Below are positions 17,558-26,814 of a stretch of DNA of 64,000 nucleotides, in pieces. The translations under genes were made by a program, and so were the position numbers. The stretch is taken from NCBI RefSeq assembly GCF_004354365.1, contig NZ_SJCY01000001.1, positions 372,001 through 436,000 of the forward strand. Direction: 5' to 3'. Every line of letters begins with the position of its first letter. Position 1 is the stretch's first letter. The notes under the pieces were generated by a model that was not told the origin of the DNA, ran no database searches, and saw nothing but the letters and a program-made list of their open reading frames with translations. The stretch is from Pedobacter changchengzhani. GTDB taxonomy: Bacteria > Bacteroidota > Bacteroidia > Sphingobacteriales > Sphingobacteriaceae.

Positions 17558-18022
17558 TTGATTGCTGTTTTTAGAACCAGTTATAAAGCAACCGTTATAA
17601 AAAAATTAATCTTTATATTGTTTTGGTTATCAAGTTTTAGTGTATTTGCTCAAAATGAAGCAGATCGACAGGCGATTTTGAATGTTTTAGAAAAACAGCG
17701 GATGGATTGGAACCAAGGAGATTTGAATGGTTTTATGATGAGTTATGCAAAAACTGATAGTTTACTTTTTGTTGGAAAAAGTGGGGCGAATTATGGTTGG
17801 CAAACTACTTTAGATAACTATAAAAAAGGCTATCCTGATAAAGGAGCAATGGGGTTTTTGACCTTCGCAATAAAAAAAGTGGAGTTTTTAAATGTTGATA
17901 TTGCTTTTGTTTTAGGTAGTTGGCATTTAAAGCGCGATAACGATGAGCCTAAAGGGTTTTTTACTTTATTACTGAAAAAAATAAATGGCGAATGGAAAAT
18001 TATAGTTGATCATTCTAGCTAG
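17558..18022 (+). CDS. Secreted DUF4440/SnoaL-like protein
   Basis: An NTF2-like protein (ILNVLEKQRMDWNQGDLNGF, then GWQTTLDNYKKGYPD, then a C-terminal GEWKIIVDHSS typical of DUF4440). A signal peptide (LIFILFWLSSFSVFAQ) precedes the domain. The start is unclear. A TTG at 17558 adds 13 residues before the signal peptide, while the expected MKKLIF-type start falls on ATA at 17597. Either the TTG is used or the start codon has been lost. NTF2-like folds hold small ligands; no catalytic residues can be assigned. Confidence 0.75.
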   Translation: MIAVFRTSYKATVIKKLIFILFWLSSFSVFAQNEADRQAILNVLEKQRMDWNQGDLNGFMMSYAKTDSLLFVGKSGANYGWQTTLDNYKKGYPDKGAMGFLTFAIKKVEFLNVDIAFVLGSWHLKRDNDEPKGFFTLLLKKINGEWKIIVDHSS

Positions 18023-18057
18023 TTGCTCATCTTATATTTTACAAAATTTAAGTTTCG

Positions 18058-18660
18058 TTATTCTTCGATTTTGAAGTTTTTGTAGTAGTATTCTTTATCT
18101 TCATCGGTAATTTCACGTACAACTTTACAAGGGTTCCCGAACGCCAGCATGTTATCGGGAATGTCTTTTGTAACTACACTACCCGAGCCAATTACCACAT
18201 TCGATCCTATTTTTACACCAGCATTAATTACAACATTACCACCAATCCACACACTGTTTCCAATGGTAACTGGTTGCGCCCACTCCACATGTTGATCTCT
18301 TAAATGTGCGTGTAAAGGGTGTCCGGCTGTATAAATAGCAACATTTGGCGCAATAAATACATTGTCTCCAATGCTTACCTTGGCACAATCTAAAATAACC
18401 AAATTAAAGTTTGCGTAAAAATTATCGCCAATTTCTATATTGTAGCCATAATCGCAACGAAATGGGGGCTCTACATAAAACATTCTTTCTGTTTTACCAA
18501 AAAGCCTCTTTAACAAATCTTTACGTTGCTTAAAAAATTTTGGTGCGAGGTTATTAAACTCGAAAACGATTTCTCTAGCTTTTAATCTTTCTTTTGATAA
18601 TTCAGAATCGCCTGCATGATAGGCTTTTCCAGCAAGCATTTTTTGTTTTTCGGTAAGCAT
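18058..18660 (-). CDS. Maltose/galactoside O-acetyltransferase-type enzyme (LbH)
   Basis: A 200-residue protein that is full length for the Maa/LacA/NodL family. The N-terminal Mac domain (MLTEKQKMLAGKAYHAGD) is followed by hexapeptide repeats of a left-handed beta helix (SIGDNVFIAPNVAI, IGNSVWIGGNVVIN, IGSNVVIGSGSVV). The catalytic histidine is in YTAGHPLH. The enzyme transfers acetyl from acetyl-CoA to a sugar hydroxyl. It is probably cytoplasmic and trimeric. The acceptor is unknown. Confidence 0.9.
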   Translation of the reverse strand: MLTEKQKMLAGKAYHAGDSELSKERLKAREIVFEFNNLAPKFFKQRKDLLKRLFGKTERMFYVEPPFRCDYGYNIEIGDNFYANFNLVILDCAKVSIGDNVFIAPNVAIYTAGHPLHAHLRDQHVEWAQPVTIGNSVWIGGNVVINAGVKIGSNVVIGSGSVVTKDIPDNMLAFGNPCKVVREITDEDKEYYYKNFKIEE

Positions 18661-18690
18661 TTAGATATTTTAAAAAAAAAATGATTGAAC

Positions 18691-19167
18691 TTAAAATTTA
18701 CTCACCAACCAATTGATGGTAGCTGTAAAATAAGAGTTATAAATTGCGCCCCAAATTGGTGCAGTTCTGCATTTGTAAACTGTGCGTTTATCCATATCCA
18801 TTAAAACAACAAATTCGAAGGCAGAAAAATGCGTTGGAGAAGCGCCCTCAGCGAATTTAATCGCATCGTTTTCGATATTTTTTGCCTGTAATACAGCTAT
18901 TGAACCGACTGCAGATTGCAATCCCCTTGGCCAACCTCTGTTATTCGCAATTGCAAAATCATAACAGTTTTTACTAAACTGCTGTAAGCCCGATGCATTA
19001 ACTTGTTGATCAGTATTTGCAATAAAAATAAATGTGTTTAGTTGCGTGCCAAACCAGCTCCATTTAAATTCTTTTATGTAACCAACAGTGCAGTCGATGC
19101 CGTTTATGTTTACGTCGCCAAAATAAATGTTTTGAGATTCGAGAATTTGTTTTGCGTTACCCATCAT
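18691..19167 (-). CDS. Conserved-looking hypothetical protein
   Basis: A 158-residue protein with no signal peptide. A second ATG one codon in (19164) is an equal candidate start. The sequence is balanced, with aromatic-rich strands (FKWSWFGTQLNTFIFIAN) and ends in a hydrophobic stretch (NSYFTATINWLVSKF). I do not recognise the family. It lies 30 nt upstream of the acetyltransferase on the same strand, so the two may be co-transcribed. Good coding character throughout supports a real gene. Confidence 0.65.
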   Translation of the reverse strand: MMGNAKQILESQNIYFGDVNINGIDCTVGYIKEFKWSWFGTQLNTFIFIANTDQQVNASGLQQFSKNCYDFAIANNRGWPRGLQSAVGSIAVLQAKNIENDAIKFAEGASPTHFSAFEFVVLMDMDKRTVYKCRTAPIWGAIYNSYFTATINWLVSKF

Positions 19168-19326
19168 TTTAGATTGAATGAAAAAATGTTCATATACAAA
19201 AATTATACCACCGTTAAATTATGCGGTAAAAGGTTGAACACAATTCATCGAGAAATAAGTAAGCAGAAATGCCAATTAAACGCTAAAATTTTAGCAATAT
19301 TAAAAAAATTGCAAATGAAATTTGTG

Positions 19327-20205
19327 CTATGGCTTGTTACTGGCCAATGCTTTTTCGGCAATTTCAATTGCTTTTTTCTCTCTCCAGTTTGCGTATTTTT
19401 CTTTAAAGGTCATTTTTATAACGCTATCTACTGCGCCATGGGTAAATAAGCTCCATAAACTCGCCACTTTACGGGTAATTGATTGATCCCAAGCACGTAA
19501 ACTTAGTGAGAAAGATCCATCCAAGTATTTCATCCAATGCCACATTCCTGTTGGCATAAATAAGGTATCGCCGTGCTCCAAAAACACTTCATAACCTTCT
19601 ACACCATTTAATGCAGGGAATTTTTTAAAATCGGGGTTATCTACTTTATAATCTTCTAAAGCATAGGTTGCATTAGGCAAACAGTATAAACGATCTTTCC
19701 ACTTGTTATCAAAAAGAATAATATGCTTTCTGCCACCAAAATGTGTGTGGAAGATATGAGGTAAATCTATATCGTAGTGTAAAAATGTTTCGGAATTAGA
19801 ACCTCCAAAAAACATTGCTGGCATACTTTCTATAAAACCACCCATTAAATCTTTAGGTATCTTTATATCATTAACCAGGCTGGGTACTTTCTTAAATAAA
19901 TTGAAAAAGAAAATTCTCAATTCGGTAGGTTCGCGTTTAATCAAATCAAGATAATCGCCAAACTTCATGTGCGCAGCGGCAGCATTTATCGGTTTTGAAG
20001 GATCGGCTTTTGAATTATCGTAAAGTGGAACTTCTAACTCGCCACCAACTTCTTTTAAGTAATCGGTAGTCCACTTTTCTCTGGCAGGCCAATTTTTTGT
20101 AAGCCCTTTAATAACTAACGGACGTTTAGTTTTTAGATAATTTTTCTTAAAATCCTCAGGAGTAATACTCTCAACGATATCAACTTGTTTTAAAATAAAA
20201 CTCAT
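19327..20205 (-). CDS. Cupin-like JmjC-family oxygenase
   Basis: A 292-residue protein of the Cupin_8 family. The Fe(II) ligands are visible as H-x-D in LHYDIDLPHIF and a distal histidine in MPTGMWHWMKY. The N-terminus (ITPEDFKKNYLKTKRPLVIK) is typical of bacterial FIH/JmjC relatives. Such proteins are 2-oxoglutarate-dependent hydroxylases that act on protein side chains or RNA-associated proteins. The target here is unknown. It stands alone, transcribed on the minus strand. Confidence 0.85.
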   Translation of the reverse strand: MSFILKQVDIVESITPEDFKKNYLKTKRPLVIKGLTKNWPAREKWTTDYLKEVGGELEVPLYDNSKADPSKPINAAAAHMKFGDYLDLIKREPTELRIFFFNLFKKVPSLVNDIKIPKDLMGGFIESMPAMFFGGSNSETFLHYDIDLPHIFHTHFGGRKHIILFDNKWKDRLYCLPNATYALEDYKVDNPDFKKFPALNGVEGYEVFLEHGDTLFMPTGMWHWMKYLDGSFSLSLRAWDQSITRKVASLWSLFTHGAVDSVIKMTFKEKYANWREKKAIEIAEKALASNKP

Positions 20206-20411
20206 ACTGCTAAAACGGTAATTTGTAACCGATTAACAAAAATGTAAATTTTATTTTATAAAAAATTGTTTAATCGCTAAATGTGACGAAAAACAAGTAA
20301 TAAAAAGTTAACATTTTGATAACATATTTCGTCTCGCAAAACTGTTACTAAAACCGGCGCTATTTTGGCAGGTGTTAAATCGATGTTTTGAATGATAGTA
20401 GATTTTTTAAC

Positions 20412-20446
20412 AAAAAAAAACGCCTCTGTACATACAGAAGCGTCTT
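20412..20446 (-). terminator. Terminator of the fasciclin gene
   Basis: CGCCTCTGT and ACAGAAGCG arms (one mismatch) around a 4-nt loop. On the minus strand a long T run follows (plus-strand A run 20412-20420). It lies 23 nt past the fasciclin stop codon. Confidence 0.85.
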
Positions 20447-20468
20447 TTTTAATGGGTTTTATACCAGA

Positions 20469-21020
20469 TTATTTTGGCATTAAAACAGTGTTCACTACGT
20501 GAATAACACCATTTTTTTGGTAAACATCTGCAATAGTTACAGTACTTACACCACCTTTTTCGTCTTTCAACATTAATTTTTTACCTTTCATGTAAGCTAC
20601 TAATGTACCACCTTCTACAGTTTTAAGCATTGCTTTACCATGTCCAGCTTTAATTGCAGCAGCAATTGCTTTGCTATCCATTTTACCAGCAACTACATGG
20701 TAAGTTAAAATTTTTGTTAAAGTTGCTTTGTTTTCTGGTTTAACCAAAGTTTCAACAGTACCTTTAGGTAATTTTGCGAATGCTTCGTTAGTTGGTGCAA
20801 AAACTGTGAATGGTCCAGCACTTTTTAAAGTTTCTACTAAACCAGCTGCTTTTACTGCTGCTACAAGTGTAGTGTGATCTTTAGAGTTAACTGCATTATC
20901 TACAATGTCTTTAGTTGCATACATTTCTGCGCCACCAACCATTGGATTGTTTTGTGCGTAAACTTGGGTTGTAAATGCCATTGTTATAACAGCAAATCCA
21001 GATAGAATTAATTTTTTCAT
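20469..21020 (-). CDS. Secreted fasciclin (FAS1) domain protein
   Basis: A 183-residue protein: a signal peptide (to about residue 22, MAFTTQVYA) and a single FAS1 domain. The two conserved FAS1 boxes are visible as FTVFAPTNEAFAKLP and a C-terminal DVYQKNGVIHVVNTVLMP, with the central YHVVAGK motif. FAS1 domains mediate adhesion. The coding strand uses a narrow codon set typical of a highly expressed gene. It is monocistronic with its own terminator. The 337 bp upstream (21021-21357) hold AT-rich sequence with no further gene that I can support. Confidence 0.92.
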   Translation of the reverse strand: MKKLILSGFAVITMAFTTQVYAQNNPMVGGAEMYATKDIVDNAVNSKDHTTLVAAVKAAGLVETLKSAGPFTVFAPTNEAFAKLPKGTVETLVKPENKATLTKILTYHVVAGKMDSKAIAAAIKAGHGKAMLKTVEGGTLVAYMKGKKLMLKDEKGGVSTVTIADVYQKNGVIHVVNTVLMPK

Positions 21021-21357
21021 GTTTTTATTTATTTAAAGTTCTTTTTATTTGAACTCATTTACGACAGGTAAGGGAAGGTTGGATTTTAGAAAAAATTGAA
21101 AAAGATGTAATCCTTTGATTTATAGGTAAATAAATTTAAAATAAAATTTAATTTATTGTTTAATTTCATTTTCGCATATCTATTTTATTGTATTTTGAGT
21201 GAATAAAAGGAACAAATATTCTGGTTTTAATGAATATTATTTGATTTAACTCGATTTAAAATAGATGCTTTTTTTAGTATTTCTCTGTTTATCTCAAATT
21301 GAACTCACAACGTTTGATGATTTTATGAAAAATTGCATTTCAAATTTGATTGTGCCA

Positions 21358-22140
21358 TTAGACTACTTTGGCTGTTCTTATTTTTTTAGAAAATACGTTA
21401 GGGAAAAATCGCTTTAATAAAACTGCTTTTTTTTCTTTTCCCCCGATATAAACTTCTTCTTTTTTTGCACCTATCGCTTTCATTATTTCTGTGGCACAAG
21501 TTTCGGCACTCATTCCATTGGCCTGTGCGTCATCCATGGTGCCCTGCAACCTGCCATTCGCAGTTAAAGCATTTATACTAACATTAGTTTTTATAAAACC
21601 AGGGCAAACTAAAGTAATAGTAACGTTCTTATCGTAAACCTCCGCTCGAAGTGAATCGAAATAACCATGAAGCGCATGTTTTGAAGCCGCATAAGCTGAA
21701 CGTAGCGGTGTACCAAATTTACCCACCAAACTGCTTATGCAAACGATATGCCCACCACCGTTCTCAATCATCAGCGGAAGTACAGCTTTGCTTAAAATAG
21801 TTGTGCCCCAAAAATTGGTATTCATAATTCTTTGTTCGGTGTCCAAGTCAGTTTCTAATGCCAAACTCCGCTGACTAACGCCACCGCTGTTAACTAAAAC
21901 ATCAATTTTGCCGAAAATTTTAATTGCTTCGAAAGCTTTGTTTGGCAAAGAGGAGGTATCATTTAAATCAAAAGCCAACACATGTACATTAAACGAATTT
22001 TGGCAATTTGCTTTTACTCTAAATAATTCATCACGGTTACGGCCTGAAATGATAAGCTTATCTCCAGCTTTAAAATATTTATAAACCAATGCCTCTCCAA
22101 TACCAGATGAAGCACCAGTAACCCACACTATTTTCGACAT
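21358..22140 (-). CDS. Short-chain dehydrogenase/reductase
   Basis: A 260-residue classical SDR. The cofactor motif TGASSGIG is at residues 8-15, the NAG-like motif appears as VNSGGVS, the catalytic serine lies in CISSLVG, and the YxxxK motif is in YAASKHALHG. It resembles the DltE/DHRS7-like SDRs. The substrate cannot be predicted. It sits upstream of nothing obvious and 76 nt downstream of hemW on the same strand, so it may be read from the hemW promoter. Confidence 0.9.
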   Translation of the reverse strand: MSKIVWVTGASSGIGEALVYKYFKAGDKLIISGRNRDELFRVKANCQNSFNVHVLAFDLNDTSSLPNKAFEAIKIFGKIDVLVNSGGVSQRSLALETDLDTEQRIMNTNFWGTTILSKAVLPLMIENGGGHIVCISSLVGKFGTPLRSAYAASKHALHGYFDSLRAEVYDKNVTITLVCPGFIKTNVSINALTANGRLQGTMDDAQANGMSAETCATEIMKAIGAKKEEVYIGGKEKKAVLLKRFFPNVFSKKIRTAKVV

Positions 22141-22216
22141 ATAATTTCAATTATTGATGGTGTAATTTTGAATAATTGCATTTAAGTGAGTTGCAAATTC
22201 AAAAGTCAAAATTCTC

Positions 22217-23347
22217 TTACTCGTTAACTATAAACAATTCTGATGCGATTTGATCGGCAAATAATTTTCCACTTTGTGTTAATTTTATTTTGTCTTGGCT
22301 GAGCAAAAGCCAACCTTTATCATCAAAACTGCGCAAGTTATGTTTTGTTTCTTCTAAAAATTCTTGTCCAAACTCTAGCTTTATTTTTTCTAAATCTACG
22401 CCCCAAATTGTTCTCAAGGCTGTCATAATGTATTCATTAAACCTATCGTTTACGCTCAAGGTCTCAATTACTTCGGGCAATTTATTGTGTTCAATAGTTT
22501 GTAAATATTGGGCATTGTTGGCAGGGTTCATATACCTGTTGCGTCCATCAAAACCGTGTGCAGATGGACCAATGCCAATATAATTAACACCTCGCCAATA
22601 ATTTGTGTTGTGTACAGCATAGTGGCCTGGTTTTGCGAAATTTGAAATTTCATATTGCTCGAAACCTGCTTTTTCTAATTTATCCATTAAAATGATAAAC
22701 TGCTCGGCACTTTGGCCTTCGCTAATCGGGTTTTGCTTTTTTGTTTTGATAAATTGCGCTAGGGCAGTTTTTGGTTCTACTGTTAAGGCATAAGCAGAAA
22801 TGTGGGGTACTTCCAGCGATAAGGCTTTGCTAATATTAAAGTTCCATTTCTCATCTGTTAGTAATGGATAGCCATAAATTAAATCGAGCGTTAAGTTTTC
22901 AAAACCTGCATCCTGACTTCTTTTTATGCAATCTTCGGCTTCGATTGCATTGTGTGCCCGGTTCATCCAAATTAAATCCTCATTAAAAAAAGATTGAATA
23001 CCAACGCTTAAACGATTAACCGGTAATTGGTTTAACTCCTTAATTTTTTGAGAAGTTAAATCATCGGGATTGGTTTCTATCGTGATCTCCGCATTTGCAT
23101 TAACATGAAAATTGGTGTTTATGGCATCAAAAATCTTCTGTAAAGCGTGTTGTGATAGAATCGAAGGTGTTCCGCCACCAAAATAAATACTTCCAATCGA
23201 CTCGGTAATTCTGTCTTTTTTAAATTTAATTTCTTTACAAATTGCCTCTACCATTTCATCAGCATACTTTAAAGATGTGCTAAAATGAAAATCGCAGTAA
23301 TGGCACGCTTTTTTACAAAATGGAATATGGATGTAGATGCCGGACAT
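22217..23347 (-). CDS. hemW: Radical SAM heme chaperone HemW
   Basis: A 376-residue protein, normal length for HemW. The radical SAM cluster motif is C11, C15 and C18 (CKKACHYC), preceded by GIYIHIPF and followed by FGGGTPS and the IQSFFNEDL region typical of the family. HemW was long annotated as oxygen-independent coproporphyrinogen III oxidase, but it delivers heme and lacks the extra cysteine of HemN. It is divergent from the DUF4271-hemD pair, so tetrapyrrole genes cluster here. A -7-like box only 5 nt upstream of the ATG suggests a leaderless or nearly leaderless message. Confidence 0.93.
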   Translation of the reverse strand: MSGIYIHIPFCKKACHYCDFHFSTSLKYADEMVEAICKEIKFKKDRITESIGSIYFGGGTPSILSQHALQKIFDAINTNFHVNANAEITIETNPDDLTSQKIKELNQLPVNRLSVGIQSFFNEDLIWMNRAHNAIEAEDCIKRSQDAGFENLTLDLIYGYPLLTDEKWNFNISKALSLEVPHISAYALTVEPKTALAQFIKTKKQNPISEGQSAEQFIILMDKLEKAGFEQYEISNFAKPGHYAVHNTNYWRGVNYIGIGPSAHGFDGRNRYMNPANNAQYLQTIEHNKLPEVIETLSVNDRFNEYIMTALRTIWGVDLEKIKLEFGQEFLEETKHNLRSFDDKGWLLLSQDKIKLTQSGKLFADQIASELFIVNE

Positions 23348-23351
23348 GCCA

Positions 23352-23359
23352 CAAAGATA
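23352..23359 (-). promoter_or_regulatory. -7-type promoter box of hemW
   Basis: The minus strand reads TATCTTTG, a full match to the Bacteroidota -7 box TAnnTTTG. It lies 5 nt before the hemW ATG, so transcription would begin at or next to the start codon. Confidence 0.5.
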
Positions 23360-23411
23360 AAGCTAAAAAACAAAGACTTTCATTTTCTTTCCGAAACAGA
23401 AAATATTGAGG

Positions 23412-23419
23412 TACTTTTG
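23412..23419 (+). promoter_or_regulatory. -7-type promoter box of the DUF4271-hemD operon
   Basis: TACTTTTG matches TAnnTTTG and lies 22 nt upstream of the ATG at 23441. No clear -33 TTTG is present at the usual distance. Confidence 0.5.
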
Positions 23420-23440
23420 CATTCTAATTTTTGCCAATAA

Positions 23441-24436
23441 ATGCCTAAGTGTGTTCTTTTTCTGCTTATTTCATTATTTGTATTTGCACAATCTACACTT
23501 GGGCAGGAGCCTACTGTACAAGTTTCGCCGATAGGAAAGGCTGATACTGCCAAAGCTATTTATCACAGTAACTACAGGAGAATAGACCCTGTAAAATTAG
23601 CAATGCAACAGAAAGTAACCGATTCTATAATGGCGCACAGCTGGGTGTTGCCAGATAGTGCGATAAATAACCATGCTTTCTTAGATAGCGTTCAGAATGA
23701 ATATTTATTCCCTGTTTTAGATTTGTATGCTTGGCATAAAAAATATCAGCACTTAAAAAAGAAAGTAAATCCTTTTAAGCTTGGCACACGATTGCCAAAA
23801 GGTAATGTTGGGCTTTTAGGCTTCGTTTTGGCTATGCTCGTCATTTTTGCAATTTTAAAAAACTTATTCTCAAAACAATTATATACAATTGTTGAAGCTT
23901 TTTTTAATAATCGCATTCTAAATAATATAAATAAAGAGGATAATCTTTTCAGTTCTTGGCCATTTTTACTCCTTTTTATACAGTTTGGTTTTGTTTTTGG
24001 GATGTTCTTTTTCCTAGTAGCGCAGTACAACCAGATGTACCAAGCACTGCAAGGATTTAGGTTTTTATTTACTGTTTCTATAAGTATTATTATTCTTTAT
24101 GCTTTAAAGCTCATTGTGTTGAGGTTTTTGGGTTACGTCTTCAATGTTCAGAAAGCTGTTGGAGAATATATATCTATATTGTACTTAAGTTATTTTAATG
24201 CGTCTCTGCTTTTTATACCGCTAATCGTGGCATTCGCACTTTCTCCGCTTAAATATGGCTCAATATATATTGGTTTATCGGTAGTTTTATTAGGGATTAT
24301 TTTTACTTTTCAGCTAATCCGTGCGGGAATAAATATACTTTCCAATAATAAGTTTTCTAAAATGCATTTAATTCTGTACTTTTGCGCCCTCGAAATATGT
24401 CCTATTTTAATACTTATTAAAACTATAGGACTATAG
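23441..24436 (+). CDS. DUF4271 membrane protein
   Basis: A 331-residue protein with a signal-like N-terminus (LFLLISLFVFAQSTLG), a periplasmic stretch of about 100 residues, and six or seven membrane helices in the C-terminal two thirds. The pattern matches the Bacteroidota-specific DUF4271 family. It is followed after 12 nt by hemD, a linkage I associate with this family, and the role may be linked to tetrapyrrole or envelope metabolism. Function is not established. Confidence 0.8.
   Translation: MPKCVLFLLISLFVFAQSTLGQEPTVQVSPIGKADTAKAIYHSNYRRIDPVKLAMQQKVTDSIMAHSWVLPDSAINNHAFLDSVQNEYLFPVLDLYAWHKKYQHLKKKVNPFKLGTRLPKGNVGLLGFVLAMLVIFAILKNLFSKQLYTIVEAFFNNRILNNINKEDNLFSSWPFLLLFIQFGFVFGMFFFLVAQYNQMYQALQGFRFLFTVSISIIILYALKLIVLRFLGYVFNVQKAVGEYISILYLSYFNASLLFIPLIVAFALSPLKYGSIYIGLSVVLLGIIFTFQLIRAGINILSNNKFSKMHLILYFCALEICPILILIKTIGL
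24377..24384 (+). promoter_or_regulatory. Possible internal promoter for hemD
   Basis: TACTTTTG, a full -7 box match, lies inside the end of the DUF4271 gene, 64 nt before the hemD ATG. It could give hemD independent expression. Such matches also occur by chance in AT-rich coding DNA. Confidence 0.3.
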
Positions 24437-24448
24437 CAGGAAAAGGAC

Positions 24449-25219
24449 ATGCAAGAAAAAAATGAAGCTAGAATTCGGAAAGTTAAAAGTATCTTAGTTA
24501 CTTTGCCCAAGCCTGAAACCGATAAATCTCACTATTTTGATTTGGCAAAGAAACTCAATGTAAAAGTAGATTTTAGGTCTTTTATTCATGTGGAAGGCGT
24601 ACCTGCAAGGGATTTTAGGAAAGATAAAATCAATCTGGTAGATTTTACCGCAGTAATATTTACAAGTAAAAATGCTGCCGATCATTTCTTTAGGATCTGT
24701 GAAGAAATGCGGTATGACGTGCCAGCAGATTTAAAATATTTTTGTTTGTCTGAAACAATTGCGTTATATCTTCAAAAATACATTCAGTACCGGAAAAGGA
24801 AAATCTTTTTTGGCAAGCAAACTGCTGCAGATTTAACAGAGGTGTTAAAAAAGCATGCTAATGAAAAATTTTTATATCCATGTTCGGATATGGCTACAGA
24901 AGACACTTTAAAGTTTTTAGAAAAAAGCGGGTACGATTTTACGGCTGCGGTTTTATTTAAAACTGTGGTAAGCGATTTATCAGATTTAGCCGAAGTTTTT
25001 TATGATGTTATTGCATTTTTTAGTCCTTCTAGTATTCAGTCCTTGCTAAAGAATTTTCCTGATTTTAAACAAAATGAAACGCGCATTGCAACTTACGGGG
25101 TAAATACTAGTAAAGCTGCTACAGATGCAGGATTAATTGTTGATATCGCGTCGCCAACACCGGGTGTACCTTCTCTTACTATGGCAATCGAAAATTATAT
25201 TAAAATCGCTAATAAATAA
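24449..25219 (+). CDS. hemD: Uroporphyrinogen-III synthase
   Basis: A 256-residue protein. The two-lobed HemD fold is visible from ILVTLPKPETDKSHYFDLAK at the N-terminus, VIFTSKNAADHFF (the SxNA motif that marks the first lobe), LYPCSDMATED, and a second IAFFSPSSIQSL block with the C-terminal SPTPGVPSLTMAIE. The enzyme closes and inverts ring D of hydroxymethylbilane. A good Shine-Dalgarno-like stretch (AGGAAAAGGA) precedes the ATG, which is unusual here. It is co-transcribed with the DUF4271 gene. Confidence 0.9.
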   Translation: MQEKNEARIRKVKSILVTLPKPETDKSHYFDLAKKLNVKVDFRSFIHVEGVPARDFRKDKINLVDFTAVIFTSKNAADHFFRICEEMRYDVPADLKYFCLSETIALYLQKYIQYRKRKIFFGKQTAADLTEVLKKHANEKFLYPCSDMATEDTLKFLEKSGYDFTAAVLFKTVVSDLSDLAEVFYDVIAFFSPSSIQSLLKNFPDFKQNETRIATYGVNTSKAATDAGLIVDIASPTPGVPSLTMAIENYIKIANK

Positions 25220-25420
25220 TTGGAATACCGCAATAAAAGCGAATATTTGTAGTTATAATCGAGGATTTCAAAATTGTTTTGTAACAATAATGCTAACTTC
25301 GCTGATTGGGCATGGAAACTTTTTTTTACTTTCGGTTGATTTATTAAGTCAAAATATTTGCATTTGTTAATTTTTTCAATCATTTTTGATTCAATTGCCC
25401 CTAAATGTGTTTTTTACACT

Positions 25421-26758
25421 ATGAAAAATATGAAGAAAATTTACCTTATAGGTATTAGTGCTGCAACTTTTCTTTTCTCAAGCTGTAGTCACGGTGGTGC
25501 GGGAGAGTTGGTCGGAGCCTACAATAAAAAATTTAAAAACGACCGTATTCCTTTGGGCATGGTATATATTCCGCCTGGTCATACACCAATGGGTGGTTCT
25601 GATGAAGATATTACATTTTCTCAAAATGGGCCGAGTAGAATGACAACGATTAGTGCATTCTACATGGATCAAACCGAAATTTCAAATGCTGAATACCGTC
25701 AGTTTACCAATTGGGTACGTGATTCTATCGCTGTAACCATGATGGGAATGCCAGCGCAGTTTACTAAACAACCTAAAAATGCTGCAAGTGCGGGTTTAGG
25801 GGGTAGTAAATTTATCGATTGGAAGAAAGTTGGTGTTAATGGCCGTAATATTTGGCGCGCTTCAGGCAAAGGTGGTGCTCAATCGGCGCAAGCCAATAGC
25901 CTAGATGCAATGTACTATTCTGGTTTAGATGCTTTACCGGGCCGTAAAGAAATTGATGTGCGCAAACTAGAGTATTCTTATAGTGTGCTAAATATGGATA
26001 AGGCTGCTATAGGCCACAAAAATGCAAATAGCAAACGCCAAGATTATATAGATCGCTACAATATTGCTGTTTATCCAGATACGATGGTTTGGAAAATAGA
26101 TTTTTCTTATTCTCAAAATGATCCAATGGTTCGTGGTTATTTTAATCATCCTTCTTATGATGATTATCCGGTAGTTGGCGTTAGTTGGGAGCAATGTAAT
26201 GCTTTCAGCCATTGGAGGACAGAACTATATAACGGTGTAGCCGTTGCAAGAAAGTTACCAATGAATTCTAGATCGGATTATCGTTTACCATCAGAGTCTG
26301 AATTCGAATACGCATCAAGAGGAGGTAACGTTAAAACCAAATACCCTTGGGGTGGGCCTTACATTAGAAATGCCAAAGGTTGTTTACAGGCAAACTTTAA
26401 GCCCGGTCGTGGCGATTATTCTAGCGATGGTGGTATTTATACAGTGGGCGTAAAGTCTTATTTTCCTAACGATTATGGGTTGTATAATATGTCGGGAAAT
26501 GTTGCAGAGTGGACTAAAACTGCTTACAATAAATCATCTGGCCCATTATTGCATGATTTAAACCCTGATTTTACTTATGTTGCAGATAAGAACGACAGTA
26601 AATATTTAAAACGTAAAGTTGTAAAAGGTGGATCATGGAAAGACACAGGATTTTTTCTCCAAAACGCAGTTTCTACTTACGATTATCAAGACGAACAAAG
26701 ATCATATATCGGCTTTAGATGTGTTTCATCTTTTATGGGTACCGATTTAAGACGCTAA
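25421..26758 (+). CDS. gldK: Gliding motility/T9SS lipoprotein GldK (PorK)
   Basis: A 445-residue protein. The ATG at 25421 gives a lipoprotein signal with lipobox FSSC; an upstream extension to 25358 is unlikely. The mature protein is an FGE-sulfatase-like domain (MVYIPPGHTPMGGSDEDI, MDQTEISNAEYRQF, YRLPSESEFEYASRGG, NMSGNVAEWT, VKGGSWKD). GldK and GldN form the outer-membrane-associated ring of the type IX secretion system. It is the first gene of gldKLMN. A 140-bp AT-rich leader precedes it. There is no sign of formylglycine chemistry being used; the family is structural. Confidence 0.95.
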   Translation: MKNMKKIYLIGISAATFLFSSCSHGGAGELVGAYNKKFKNDRIPLGMVYIPPGHTPMGGSDEDITFSQNGPSRMTTISAFYMDQTEISNAEYRQFTNWVRDSIAVTMMGMPAQFTKQPKNAASAGLGGSKFIDWKKVGVNGRNIWRASGKGGAQSAQANSLDAMYYSGLDALPGRKEIDVRKLEYSYSVLNMDKAAIGHKNANSKRQDYIDRYNIAVYPDTMVWKIDFSYSQNDPMVRGYFNHPSYDDYPVVGVSWEQCNAFSHWRTELYNGVAVARKLPMNSRSDYRLPSESEFEYASRGGNVKTKYPWGGPYIRNAKGCLQANFKPGRGDYSSDGGIYTVGVKSYFPNDYGLYNMSGNVAEWTKTAYNKSSGPLLHDLNPDFTYVADKNDSKYLKRKVVKGGSWKDTGFFLQNAVSTYDYQDEQRSYIGFRCVSSFMGTDLRR

Positions 26759-26814
26759 TATTACAAATACCTACAAAACCAATCATTAAACTAAAAGTAA
26801 AGCATTAAAATTTT

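Noticed and set aside
26761..26780. TACCTAC half-site between gldK and gldL
   Set aside because: A single heptamer with no partner and no -7 box at 23 nt; the genes are one operon.
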